Below are positions 15,787-23,941 of a stretch of 64,000 bases of DNA, piece by piece. The notes beneath the pieces are model-generated. The model was not told the origin of the DNA and did no database searches. It worked only from the letters and a program-made list of their open reading frames with translations. The stretch is from JAISGQ01 sp045536305. Lineage in GTDB: Bacteria > Bacillota > Clostridia > Oscillospirales > Acutalibacteraceae. Location: assembly GCA_045536305.1 (NCBI GenBank), contig JAZSNH010000023.1:19621-83620 (forward strand). The letters are read 5' to 3'. Each line of letters opens with the position of its first letter. Position 1 is the first letter of the stretch. The translations under genes were made by a program, and so were the position numbers.

Positions 15787-15858
15787 ACCTGACGATGAAG
15801 GAAAGATGTGTCCTTTCCACATTTGCACATCGAATTTGTTAAGATTGGAGTAAGAGTT

Positions 15859-16911
15859 GTGAAAAGATTTGCAGAACAGGCAAAGCGCACAATGGCTTTT
15901 TTTCAAAGCCGTTTCGGTTCTGTATTCATGTTGACTCTTGTTTGCTTCATCTGTGCCATATCCTTCTCCTCCTATATGTCTCCCGTTAATTCTCAGGAGG
16001 AGTCCTTGAATATATTCACCAACGACACAGAAACCCGTGAGATCGTTGTTCAGTCGGGCGTTGCACTCGCCGGCAGTGAAGAAACCACCGTTCGCCTCAG
16101 CGAAAGCGATTCGGCAGTATCGATCGGTACCGGAATCACATATAATGTTACTGTATCTGATGCAGGTAATCCCGTACAGTATTTTACCGATGCCGTTACC
16201 GTTGCTCAATTTCTTGACGACAATGCGATCATTCTCGGAGAAAACGACAGAGTTAAACCTGCACTTACAGACAGCATCTATAATTTTATGTCGATATCCA
16301 TCGACCGCGTAAAATATGAGGATATCACCACAAATGAGATCCTTCCCTGCAAGACCGTCAAGGTCGAAACCACCGATCTGCGAGTCGGCGAAACAAAGAT
16401 AATTACAGCCGGTTCCGACGGAATAAAGACTGTTGTTACCAGAAATATATATGTAAACGGCGATTTTTCCCGTTCGGAAATACTCAGCGAAGAGATAACC
16501 ACTGCAAGCATCAATCGTGTGGTTCAGGTAGGTACGCGCAAGAATTCCGATGCCAAATCTGATTCTAAAGATGTCAAAACCTTTGTTGATTCCGCCGGAC
16601 GCAGCGTTGCTTATTCAAAGCTTCTCACCGGCAAGGGCTCTGCTTATACCGCTGAGCTCGGCACCACAGGAGCTATAGGCCGTCCTCTCTCCGTGGGCGT
16701 TGTTGCTGTCGATCCCGATGTTATCCCTTACGGCACAAGACTTTACATCACCTCCTCCGACGGAAAATATGTTTACGGATATGCTTTGGCTGCCGATACA
16801 AATTCTGTTGTCGAAAGCGGTTCCTCCCTTGTAAACCTCTTCTATGGCAGCGAATCTCAGTGCAAGGCTTTCGGAAGCAGAGACGTTAATGTCTACATTC
16901 TCGAAAACTGA
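15859..16911 (+). CDS. G5 and 3D domain cell-wall protein (YabE/YocH-like)
   Basis: A 350-residue protein starting at GTG after GGAG. A membrane anchor or uncleaved signal spans about 20-40. DUF348/ubiquitin-like repeats follow at about 60-150 (YNVTVSDAGNPVQ), a G5 domain at about 150-230 (RVGETKIITAGSDGIKTV), and a C-terminal 3D domain at about 250-350 (GKGSAYTAE, VAVDPDVIPYGT, ALAADTN). The named third Asp of the 3D motif is replaced by Asn (SLVNLFYGS). Homologues are peptidoglycan lytic enzymes (Sps/YabE type). Activity here is uncertain because of that substitution. Confidence 0.9.
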   Translation: MKRFAEQAKRTMAFFQSRFGSVFMLTLVCFICAISFSSYMSPVNSQEESLNIFTNDTETREIVVQSGVALAGSEETTVRLSESDSAVSIGTGITYNVTVSDAGNPVQYFTDAVTVAQFLDDNAIILGENDRVKPALTDSIYNFMSISIDRVKYEDITTNEILPCKTVKVETTDLRVGETKIITAGSDGIKTVVTRNIYVNGDFSRSEILSEEITTASINRVVQVGTRKNSDAKSDSKDVKTFVDSAGRSVAYSKLLTGKGSAYTAELGTTGAIGRPLSVGVVAVDPDVIPYGTRLYITSSDGKYVYGYALAADTNSVVESGSSLVNLFYGSESQCKAFGSRDVNVYILEN

Positions 16912-16921
16912 TATGATATTT

Positions 16922-16952
16922 AAAAAACCTGCGGAAATGCCGCAGGTTTTTT
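16922..16952. terminator. Bidirectional terminator between the 3D gene and spoIIE
   Basis: A perfect 13-bp stem (AAAAAACCTGCGG, CCGCAGGTTTTTT) with a 5-nt loop, serving both convergent genes. Confidence 0.93.
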
Positions 16953-16954
16953 CT

Positions 16955-19258
16955 TTATGCGGCATTTATCCTCGCCGTCAGCACAGTGATATCATCATCT
17001 CCTTCTGTCCTTGCCGTCTTTGCCTTTGCAAGCAGAGTTCTCGCCAGCGAACGCATATCCGTTATTTCGCAGGATGCCAGCTCTTTTTCAAACCACTCTT
17101 CCTCATCGGGCACTCCGTCCGAAGCCATTATAACGATATCACCGTCTAAGAGTTCTTCGCAAAGCTGTGCAAATTCCACCTCACGCAATATTCCCAGAGG
17201 CAGCGACGGTTTATCGATCCTGCGTATTTCGCCTTGTGAAACAATATAAGTTTTCACCGCTCCCGCCTTGCACAGATGTGTTTCTCCCGTAAACAGATTG
17301 ACCTTCGTTATATCGAGCGTTGCCAGGGATTCATCCTCGGATTTTACAAGCAGAGCGGAGTTTACGACCTTCATAGCACCCTCGAAGCCAAAGCCTGCGC
17401 GCAGCAGCCGTCCTGTCAATCCGCAGGTCATGGCACTGTCTACCGCCGCTCGTCCTCCGCTGCCCATTCCGTCACTTATTATCATTACAGCATTTCCGTC
17501 ATTATCGAGGAATGCTTCATACGCATCTCCGCACAGCTTTTCTCCGCTGCAGCAGTGCTGTGCGGCGCCGAACTCTATTTGCAGATTGGGAAGCTGACTT
17601 GTACTTAGTGTAAATTCGGCTCCACCCTCTATCACAGGAGTTGACAGACTCATATCGAGAGCGTCCTCGAGTTCATAGATAAGCTCACTGCGCGCAATGG
17701 CACGGCCTCTTCGCCCTCCGACCTTTGCGGTTATGCTCAGACGCCCTGTGCTGTTTATGATGCACCGCACACTTTCGGGAATGTATCCCGAACGATGCAG
17801 AGTTTCGCTTACGATCGATGCAGCCTCCTCGTCCGCCGTATCCTCATGCTGAGTCTGCTGCGCAAGGTCGGTCAGCATCAGGCTGACTCCACCCATCTGA
17901 TCTCCTATCACCGAGCGAACATGAGCTATACGCTGTCTTGCGCTTTCCCTTGCTGTAAAATCCGCATAATTGCGGTTAATTTCATCCATCATTTCATCGG
18001 AACGGGCACATCTCTGCCGAAATTCCATGGGCATTGTCTTTATGGATACAGCTCCGTTTTCTTTCAATATAGGCCCGAGTAATTCAATGGCTTTCTGCGT
18101 TTCTTCTCTTGCACATTCCCAGCAATGCTTTGATATGGGACATTTTGTGCATACATTTTCTGTGCTTTGTCTGTATATCTGCTCCATTCCTGCTGAGCGT
18201 TTTTTTCCAAGCCTGTGAGATACCGCATCAACTGTTTCCGATACGCTCATCAGTGCCTTTGCCGCATCCTCAAGCTTTTTTGCAACAAGAGTCCCCGGGA
18301 GCGGTTCCACCGATTTTGTCCTTATTACCCCAATACGCTCGAAGAAAATATCCATTGTACTTTCCGGGATAATTTTAAATAATACCGCCGAAATAAAAAC
18401 CTCCACGAGCAAAAACACATTTATACTTCCCGACATAAACGAAGCCAGACTCATTATTGACACAGCGGCAATCGACGAAGCAAGCGTACCGATGTGGGAA
18501 AACACTCCTGCGGCAAGTCCTGCTATCGCACACATTCCAGCCATCGACATGCTGCCTCCCGATGCCGCGATCACAGCTCCGCAGGCAACCCCTGCAACAG
18601 CTCCGCCCGTTTCCTTTTTTTCGCGCGCTGCATTGAGCATTGCAAGAAATATTATCACGTGCCCTATCGAAAAGCCGTAAATACTTATTCTGCACAGTCC
18701 TGCCGCCGCCATGCACAAGGCTGCGGTAAGTGCGGTTATTTCATTTCTTTCCAGTGCATAAAGTCTTCCTGCGCGTACACTTTCAAATGCGCGTGCTGTA
18801 AAATATGCACCTGCTGCCGCCATAATTCCGTCAGCGGCGTAAAGAGCTATATCGTACGAGAGCTTTGCTCCTATTGAGGCTGATATTATCGCCCCTGTCA
18901 GCACTGTTGCCGCCATTGCGGCGCAAGGGATGAATGCAGGATGCGAATATACCTTTTTAAGCTCAGCACACGCCCATCGTATGCCTGCTACAGCAATTAC
19001 AGTCGCCACTGACCTGAGCTTGTCCGATGCTCCGAAGGGCAGTATGCTCCCCAAAACAGCACCAATACTTGCCAGTGTGCAGTACCCGTGAGGCGCCGCC
19101 GCGGCATAGGCAGTGCCGAACGGCGACATCACGCCGCCTATATTGCCGCAGCCCATAAATATACCGCATATAAAAACTGCGGCTTTCATTCCAAGGCTTT
19201 TGCTTATTCCCCTAAAAGGCGCTTTTACCTTTGAAAAACGTATGCTTCTTTCGTTCAT
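16955..19258 (-). CDS. spoIIE: Stage II sporulation protein E (PP2C-type phosphatase)
   Basis: A 767-residue protein. The first 300 residues or so hold about ten membrane helices. A central cytoplasmic region with Cys residues (CTKCPISKHCWECA) follows. The C-terminal PP2C domain (about 545-765) has the metal-binding aspartates in CGDAYEAF, ISDGMGSG and MASDGVPD. SpoIIE dephosphorylates SpoIIAA in the forespore to release sigma F and interacts with FtsZ at the polar septum. Length is near the usual 800. It marks the organism as a probable spore former. Confidence 0.96.
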   Translation of the reverse strand: MNERSIRFSKVKAPFRGISKSLGMKAAVFICGIFMGCGNIGGVMSPFGTAYAAAAPHGYCTLASIGAVLGSILPFGASDKLRSVATVIAVAGIRWACAELKKVYSHPAFIPCAAMAATVLTGAIISASIGAKLSYDIALYAADGIMAAAGAYFTARAFESVRAGRLYALERNEITALTAALCMAAAGLCRISIYGFSIGHVIIFLAMLNAAREKKETGGAVAGVACGAVIAASGGSMSMAGMCAIAGLAAGVFSHIGTLASSIAAVSIMSLASFMSGSINVFLLVEVFISAVLFKIIPESTMDIFFERIGVIRTKSVEPLPGTLVAKKLEDAAKALMSVSETVDAVSHRLGKKRSAGMEQIYRQSTENVCTKCPISKHCWECAREETQKAIELLGPILKENGAVSIKTMPMEFRQRCARSDEMMDEINRNYADFTARESARQRIAHVRSVIGDQMGGVSLMLTDLAQQTQHEDTADEEAASIVSETLHRSGYIPESVRCIINSTGRLSITAKVGGRRGRAIARSELIYELEDALDMSLSTPVIEGGAEFTLSTSQLPNLQIEFGAAQHCCSGEKLCGDAYEAFLDNDGNAVMIISDGMGSGGRAAVDSAMTCGLTGRLLRAGFGFEGAMKVVNSALLVKSEDESLATLDITKVNLFTGETHLCKAGAVKTYIVSQGEIRRIDKPSLPLGILREVEFAQLCEELLDGDIVIMASDGVPDEEEWFEKELASCEITDMRSLARTLLAKAKTARTEGDDDITVLTARINAA

Positions 19259-19370
19259 TGTACTTCCTCCTCGCTGATGCTATTGTAATGCCTTTCCAAT
19301 GCAAAACATGTCGCGTACGCAATGGCGTATTTATGAACAATAGAAGGATTTATTGTGAACTAAACAGGAA

Positions 19371-19400
19371 TTGACACAGCTTGATCGCAAGCTGTATAAT
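19371..19400 (+). promoter_or_regulatory. Promoter of mltG with a palindrome filling the spacer
   Basis: TTGACA at 19371-19376 and TATAAT at 19395-19400 with an 18-bp spacer. The spacer is an inverted repeat ACAGCTTG-ATCG-CAAGCTGT (19376-19395) with 8-bp perfect arms, a strong candidate operator. Confidence 0.8.
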
Positions 19401-19434
19401 TATTTCGAAACAGGAAATCAAAAGGAGCAGTTAT

Positions 19435-20289
19435 ATGAAAAATACTTTGCGATATATCTCTTTTGTACTTATTCTCTGCCTGACCCTTGCTGTGCTTCTG
19501 GGCTGTGACGAAGAGATCATTCAGGTCTCAAATCCCGTTATGCAGACATCGACTGCTACCGTTACATTCCCTGAGGGTTCAAATGTTCGCCGATTTGCAC
19601 AGCGGCTCGAGGAAAAAAATGTATGCTCCGCAGAGGATTTTATAAATGCCTGTGCAGATTATGACTGGTCTGCGGAATATGATTTTCTCCCTTCTTATGA
19701 TGTGCTTTCCAAACGTCCATACCCTCTCGAAGGATATCTCTTCCCCGACACCTATGAATTTTTTGTCGGCGAGGATCCACACTCTTGTGTACGCAGATTC
19801 CTAAATAATTTTTCTCGCCGTGTCACCGATGAAATGAGGCTCGACTGTGCCGCCGTCGGTCTGACTCTCGATGAAGCTGTAACTCTTGCATCAATTATCG
19901 AAAAGGAAACCAACTCTTCCTCCGAAGCCCCGAAGGTTTCAATGGTATTTCACAACAGAATGAACAATCCCACGGGCTACAAAGGCATTGACGAAACATA
20001 TACAGGCGGTTACTTTCAGTCCGATGCCACAAAATACTATCCTTATGTTTACGGTGAGGAGCTTCCCGAGGGATTTGTCAGTGAATATAACACCTATAAT
20101 TTTGCAGGTCTTCCCAAGGGCTCGATCTGCAATCCCGGCCTTGCCTGCATCAAGGCGGCAATATATCCCGATACGGAATGTAATGCCCTGTTTTTTTATA
20201 CCGATATCAATTCCAAGCACTACTATGCCGTATCCTACGATGAGCATCTGAAAAACATTCAATACTGCAAGGATAACGGTCTTTCGTAA
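19435..20289 (+). CDS. mltG: MltG-like endolytic transglycosylase, lipoprotein form
   Basis: A 284-residue protein. The N-terminus is a lipoprotein signal with lipobox LLGC (Cys24), so it would be lipid-anchored outside the membrane. The YceG/MltG domain covers about 35-280. The catalytic Glu lies in LASIIEKET, followed by the family signatures VSMVFHNRM and YNTYNFAGLPKGSICNPG, and it ends with the usual HYYAVSYDEH. ATG 19435 follows AAAGGAGCAG. MltG cleaves nascent glycan strands to set their length. Most relatives are single-pass membrane proteins, so lipidation is unusual. Confidence 0.92.
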   Translation: MKNTLRYISFVLILCLTLAVLLGCDEEIIQVSNPVMQTSTATVTFPEGSNVRRFAQRLEEKNVCSAEDFINACADYDWSAEYDFLPSYDVLSKRPYPLEGYLFPDTYEFFVGEDPHSCVRRFLNNFSRRVTDEMRLDCAAVGLTLDEAVTLASIIEKETNSSSEAPKVSMVFHNRMNNPTGYKGIDETYTGGYFQSDATKYYPYVYGEELPEGFVSEYNTYNFAGLPKGSICNPGLACIKAAIYPDTECNALFFYTDINSKHYYAVSYDEHLKNIQYCKDNGLS

Positions 20290-20348
20290 CAAAGCAAAAC
20301 AAAAGCATGGATTTTCAAAATGAAAATTCATGCTTTTGTTTTGCTTTG
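20290..20348. terminator. Long hairpin terminator after mltG
   Basis: A 59-nt hairpin with 28-nt arms and an AAA loop, interrupted only by one G-T pair. It is A/T-rich outside with GCATG inside. Confidence 0.88.
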
Positions 20349-20352
20349 CATC

Positions 20353-20381
20353 TTGACAATTATATTAGTTGTTGTTAAAAA
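20353..20381 (+). promoter_or_regulatory. Probable promoter of the ABC transporter genes
   Basis: TTGACA at 20353-20358 followed 17 bp later by TAAAAA (20376-20381). The -10 match is poor. Confidence 0.5.
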
Positions 20382-20411
20382 TATATCAATGGGATTTTGA
20401 AAGGAGTTATT

Positions 20412-21119
20412 ATGAAATTTACTATCGAAAATTTATCAAAAAGCTTTGACAAAAAGCAGGTTCTCAAAAACATTGACTTTTCCTTTGAGTCAGGCAAGAT
20501 CTATGGTCTTCTCGGACGTAACGGTGCAGGCAAAACAACGCTTTTTAACTGTATCAACGGAGATATCAAAAGCGATTCGGGCAGTTTCTTTATTACGGAC
20601 GAGAACGGTTTGCGCGATCTTTCCCCCGATGACATAGGGTATGTCTTATCCACCCCCACTGTCCCCGAATTTCTTACCGGCAGGGAATTTCTCAAATTTT
20701 TTATTGATATAAATTCCGATAAGATAACGGAACCTAAAACCATAGACGAATATCTTGAGTTTATGAGCATTGCCCCCGAAGACAGAGGCAAGCTTCTCAA
20801 GGATTATTCACACGGCATGAAAAACAAGATGCAGATGCTTATAAATATCATAGCACGGCCCAATGTGCTTTTACTCGATGAGCCTCTTACATCGCTTGAT
20901 GTCGTGGTGGCCGAGGAAATGAAGCAGCTTCTCAAATCGATCAAATCTGACCGTATCACCATATTCTCGACCCATATTATGGACTTAGCTCTCGATTTGT
21001 GCGATGAGATCGTTCTTCTCAGTCACGGTGAGCTTGAGACGGTAGATAAGTCGAACCTCGACAATAACGAGTTCAAGGAAAAGATCATATCTGCTCTTCG
21101 GGAGGACGACAATGTTTAA
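20412..21119 (+). CDS. ABC transporter ATP-binding protein
   Basis: A 235-residue ATPase. Walker A GRNGAGKTT, signature YSHGMKNKM (a degenerate LSGGQ, typical of exporter and antibiotic-resistance type ABC-2 ATPases), Walker B VLLLDEPLTSLD. ATG 20412 follows AAAGGAG. Its 3' end overlaps the permease gene by 8 bp, so the two form one transporter. The substrate is unknown. Confidence 0.93.
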   Translation: MKFTIENLSKSFDKKQVLKNIDFSFESGKIYGLLGRNGAGKTTLFNCINGDIKSDSGSFFITDENGLRDLSPDDIGYVLSTPTVPEFLTGREFLKFFIDINSDKITEPKTIDEYLEFMSIAPEDRGKLLKDYSHGMKNKMQMLINIIARPNVLLLDEPLTSLDVVVAEEMKQLLKSIKSDRITIFSTHIMDLALDLCDEIVLLSHGELETVDKSNLDNNEFKEKIISALREDDNV

Positions 21120-22695
21120 AACACTTCGTATATCGTTCTCTTTAAAGAACTCCTACCGTGTCAATTCTATATTGTATTCCATCAAGCAGCTTCCCATTCT
21201 GAAAAAAGTTCTTCCTGCCGGTATTTATCAGGTGCGCTTTTTCAAGATTTTTGCAAATATCCTTTCTATAATGTGGGAAGTGATATCTGCATTTTTCGGA
21301 AAGCTTTTCTACTTTCTGGTAATGATATTTCTCCCCGTTACGCTTTACGATTTTCCCACTGTCGGCCCCGACTTTTTTCTGCATATTTTCATTTTTCTCA
21401 CAATAATCGGCGCTTATGCCAACACCTATATGTTTGACCCTAAAAAGGACAAATACTATGCCATGATACTGCTTGGCATGGATGCTCGGCAGTATACTCT
21501 TGTAAACTATGTATACTCATTATTTAAACTTGTTCTCGCTTTCGGTCTGTTCGGCACAATATTCGGATCGATAGTCGGACTTAAAATTTACGAATGTCTT
21601 CTCATCCCATTTGCAGCCGCAGGACTAAAGATGACATTTGCTTCTCTTGAGCTGCGTGTATTTGAAAAAAGGGAAACCGTTCGTAACGAAAACAAAAAAG
21701 TTGGCATCATTGGTATTTTTGCCATGTTCCTTCTATTCGGTATCGCTTATCTTCTGCCGATGCTCAATATTGTAATGCACAGAAATATAAGCTTTGCCGT
21801 AATGTGTCTGTTTGTTCTTCTTGGACTTGCTTCCATTCCCAAAATCCTGAAATTTAAAAACTATCGTGCTATGTACAAAAAGCTTCTCAGCGAGGGAATC
21901 CTTTTTGATCAATCGAACACCGAGGCCAATCTTCACAAAGAGGCAAGCCGCAAGAGTATCAGTACAGATACGGACATTCAGAGCAGCAAGACGGGTTTTG
22001 AATACCTTAATGAGCTGTTTATAAAACGTCACAGAAAAATACTTTGGAAGCCTTCCGTTTATATTTCTCTCATCGCCGCCGCTATTCTGGCTGCTGTTCT
22101 GATCCTTATACGCCTTGAGCCCACACTGAAGGAAGAACTTAATGAAATAATGATGACATTCCTTCCGTATTTTGTTTTTGTAATGTATATCATAAACCGC
22201 GGCACAAGCTTTACTCAGGCTCTTTTTATAAACTGTGACAACAGCCTGCTGACGTATTCTTTCTACAAAAAGAGAAAGTTTATACTCAAGCTGTTCCAGA
22301 TCCGTCTGCGTGAGATCATAAAGGTAAACCTTCTTCCCGCCTCTGTAATAGGTGCAGGTCTTGCTCTGCTGCTCTATTTTTCAGGCGGCACCGATAATCC
22401 TCTTGATTATGCGATTCTGTTTATCTCAATAATATGTATGAGCATATTCTTTTCTGTCCACTATCTTACCCTTTATTATCTGCTGCAGCCCTATAATGCC
22501 GGCACGGAAATAAAAAGCGGAGCCTATCAGCTTTGTATGTCTGCAACATATATTGTATGCTATATCATGCTGCAGATAAAGCTGCCGACATTCATGTTCG
22601 GACTTATGACAATTATATTCTGTGTTCTTTACTGTATCGTTGCAAGCATTCTTGTTTTTCTGCTTGCCCCGAAAACCTTCAGGATAAGGAACTGA
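21112..22695 (+). CDS. ABC transporter permease, ABC-2-like
   Basis: A 527-residue membrane protein with a first cluster of about six hydrophobic segments (about 50-250), a charged cytoplasmic stretch (about 255-310) and a second cluster of about six (about 315-525). It is coupled to the upstream ATPase gene. Layout fits large exporter permeases in Firmicutes that move peptides or lipids. No substrate-specific motif is seen. Confidence 0.85.
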   Translation: MFKTLRISFSLKNSYRVNSILYSIKQLPILKKVLPAGIYQVRFFKIFANILSIMWEVISAFFGKLFYFLVMIFLPVTLYDFPTVGPDFFLHIFIFLTIIGAYANTYMFDPKKDKYYAMILLGMDARQYTLVNYVYSLFKLVLAFGLFGTIFGSIVGLKIYECLLIPFAAAGLKMTFASLELRVFEKRETVRNENKKVGIIGIFAMFLLFGIAYLLPMLNIVMHRNISFAVMCLFVLLGLASIPKILKFKNYRAMYKKLLSEGILFDQSNTEANLHKEASRKSISTDTDIQSSKTGFEYLNELFIKRHRKILWKPSVYISLIAAAILAAVLILIRLEPTLKEELNEIMMTFLPYFVFVMYIINRGTSFTQALFINCDNSLLTYSFYKKRKFILKLFQIRLREIIKVNLLPASVIGAGLALLLYFSGGTDNPLDYAILFISIICMSIFFSVHYLTLYYLLQPYNAGTEIKSGAYQLCMSATYIVCYIMLQIKLPTFMFGLMTIIFCVLYCIVASILVFLLAPKTFRIRN

Positions 22696-22703
22696 CAAAA
22701 ATA

Positions 22704-22736
22704 GCATTCAGGCTTAGCTGCCTGAATGCGATTTTC
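22704..22736. terminator. Bidirectional terminator after the ABC permease gene
   Basis: Perfect 10-bp stem GCATTCAGGC/GCCTGAATGC (22704-22713, 22720-22729), A-rich on the left and T-rich on the right. Confidence 0.88.
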
Positions 22737-22737
22737 T

Positions 22738-23544
22738 TTATAACGGAAGCTCTTCTTTTATCCTTCTTTTTTCGAAATAAACATAGGTGTTTATTCCTGC
22801 ACCGAGCAGCAGATCTCTTGCTTTGTCAAAATCGGAGGCAAGATATTTTGCTTCGTGTGCATCGCTGCCCAATGTCACAAGTCTGCCTCCGAGAGCGGCG
22901 TAATGATTTATTATCTCTTTTTCGGGAGAGGGCGTGCCGCCGTTTTTGATTGCAGAGGTGTTTATCTCAAGAGCCTTTTCTTTTTCAATAAGCAGTGAAA
23001 GTATCTCGTCGTACTTTGCCGCGTATTTTTCATACGGCATTTCCCTTCCGTCTCGCTTTACTATGTATCGAAGTGGATATGTAAGATGTGCAAGAGAATC
23101 AAAATCACACTTTCCTATAGTTTCAAGTATCTCATCAAGATATCTTATATATATATCATGAGGATCGGAGTATCTGAAATCGAGGAAGTAAAAATCCTCA
23201 TGCGCTCTGATATTGTGAACGGACGCCAGTATAAAATCCCAATCGTACAGCGAAAGATATTCGTTGGCAAGCTCAGGATAATGCGCTGCCTGCCCTATTT
23301 CAGTTCCGCAAAGAATATTAATTCGGTGATATTCGGGGCGAAGTTTCTCTATCTCCTTGACACACTGCATATGTACGAACTTTTCCTTTTGGAACTCCTC
23401 AGGCACTATATCAAGATGGTCTGTTATTGCTATTGCTCTGAGCTTAAGCTCTTCCGCTTTGTCAAGCTGACAACGCAATGTGCTTATGCCGTCAAAGGAA
23501 TATTTTGTGTGGACATGGCTGTCGGCCAAAGGAAAATTATACAT
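22738..23544 (-). CDS. PHP-domain phosphatase, histidinol-phosphatase (HisK) family
   Basis: A 268-residue protein. The PHP metal motifs are DSHVHTKYSFDG near the N-terminus, AITDHLD, and later GTEIGQ, ASVHNI and LGSDAHEAKYL. ATG 23544 follows GAAAGGGG. Members hydrolyse histidinol phosphate in the histidine pathway; related enzymes act on other phosphoesters. No other histidine genes are nearby, so the pathway role is likely but not proven. Confidence 0.88.
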   Translation of the reverse strand: MYNFPLADSHVHTKYSFDGISTLRCQLDKAEELKLRAIAITDHLDIVPEEFQKEKFVHMQCVKEIEKLRPEYHRINILCGTEIGQAAHYPELANEYLSLYDWDFILASVHNIRAHEDFYFLDFRYSDPHDIYIRYLDEILETIGKCDFDSLAHLTYPLRYIVKRDGREMPYEKYAAKYDEILSLLIEKEKALEINTSAIKNGGTPSPEKEIINHYAALGGRLVTLGSDAHEAKYLASDFDKARDLLLGAGINTYVYFEKRRIKEELPL

Positions 23545-23604
23545 ATCAAAACCCCTTTCCCTGTTGATTTTAACATATTGATCCGTAATAATGCAATAAT
23601 GTGC

Positions 23605-23633
23605 TTGATAATTTTCGCACAAAGTGCTACAAT
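23605..23633 (+). promoter_or_regulatory. Sigma-A promoter of the ACT-UPF0210 operon
   Basis: TTGATA at 23605-23610, 17-bp spacer, TACAAT at 23628-23633. Confidence 0.8.
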
Positions 23634-23658
23634 CCTTTTATAAAAAGGAGGTCCCGTT

Positions 23659-23928
23659 ATGAGAGCTGTTATTACCGTTATAGGCAAGGATATGGTAGGT
23701 ATTCTTGCAGGCGTTTCAACAATATGTGCAGAGAACAATGCTAATGTAACTGAGGTTACTCAGTCAATTTTGCAGGATCTTTTTGCAATGATAATGCTCG
23801 TTGATATTACCAATACTTCCGTTGATCTTGCCGAGCTGCGCGCAAAACTTGTTTCATACGGTGAGGAAAAGGGTCTGTCTGTCCACGTTATGCACGAGGA
23901 CATTTTTAACTCTATGCACCGTATCTGA
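23659..23928 (+). CDS. ACT domain protein (UPF0237)
   Basis: An 89-residue protein consisting of one ACT domain (RAVITVIGKDMVGILAGVST, then NVTEVTQSILQ). AAAAGGAGG precedes the ATG. It is 13 bp upstream of the UPF0210 gene, a pairing conserved in many bacteria. ACT domains bind small ligands, often amino acids, so it is probably a regulatory partner. Confidence 0.92.
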   Translation: MRAVITVIGKDMVGILAGVSTICAENNANVTEVTQSILQDLFAMIMLVDITNTSVDLAELRAKLVSYGEEKGLSVHVMHEDIFNSMHRI

Positions 23929-23941
23929 CGGAGGTTATCTT

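Larger units (their letters stand above)
15467..15858 (+). other. Long regulatory upstream region of the G5/3D gene
   Basis: About 390 bp without a gene. It contains a direct repeat TCGGTTACAA x2 (15565-15585), a GCCAATTGGC palindrome (15644-15653), a consensus promoter (15758-15786) and a leader with two competing hairpins. No known riboswitch core was recognised. Confidence 0.6.

Noticed and set aside
15467..15858. A c-di-AMP (ydaO) riboswitch upstream of the 3D gene
   Set aside because: Such riboswitches often precede these genes, but the conserved core was not recognised and the inferred leader is only about 66 nt.
20412..22695. A bacitracin-type BceAB resistance transporter with its two-component system
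   Set aside because: The permease lacks the typical large outside loop between helices 7 and 8, and no histidine kinase or response regulator is nearby.
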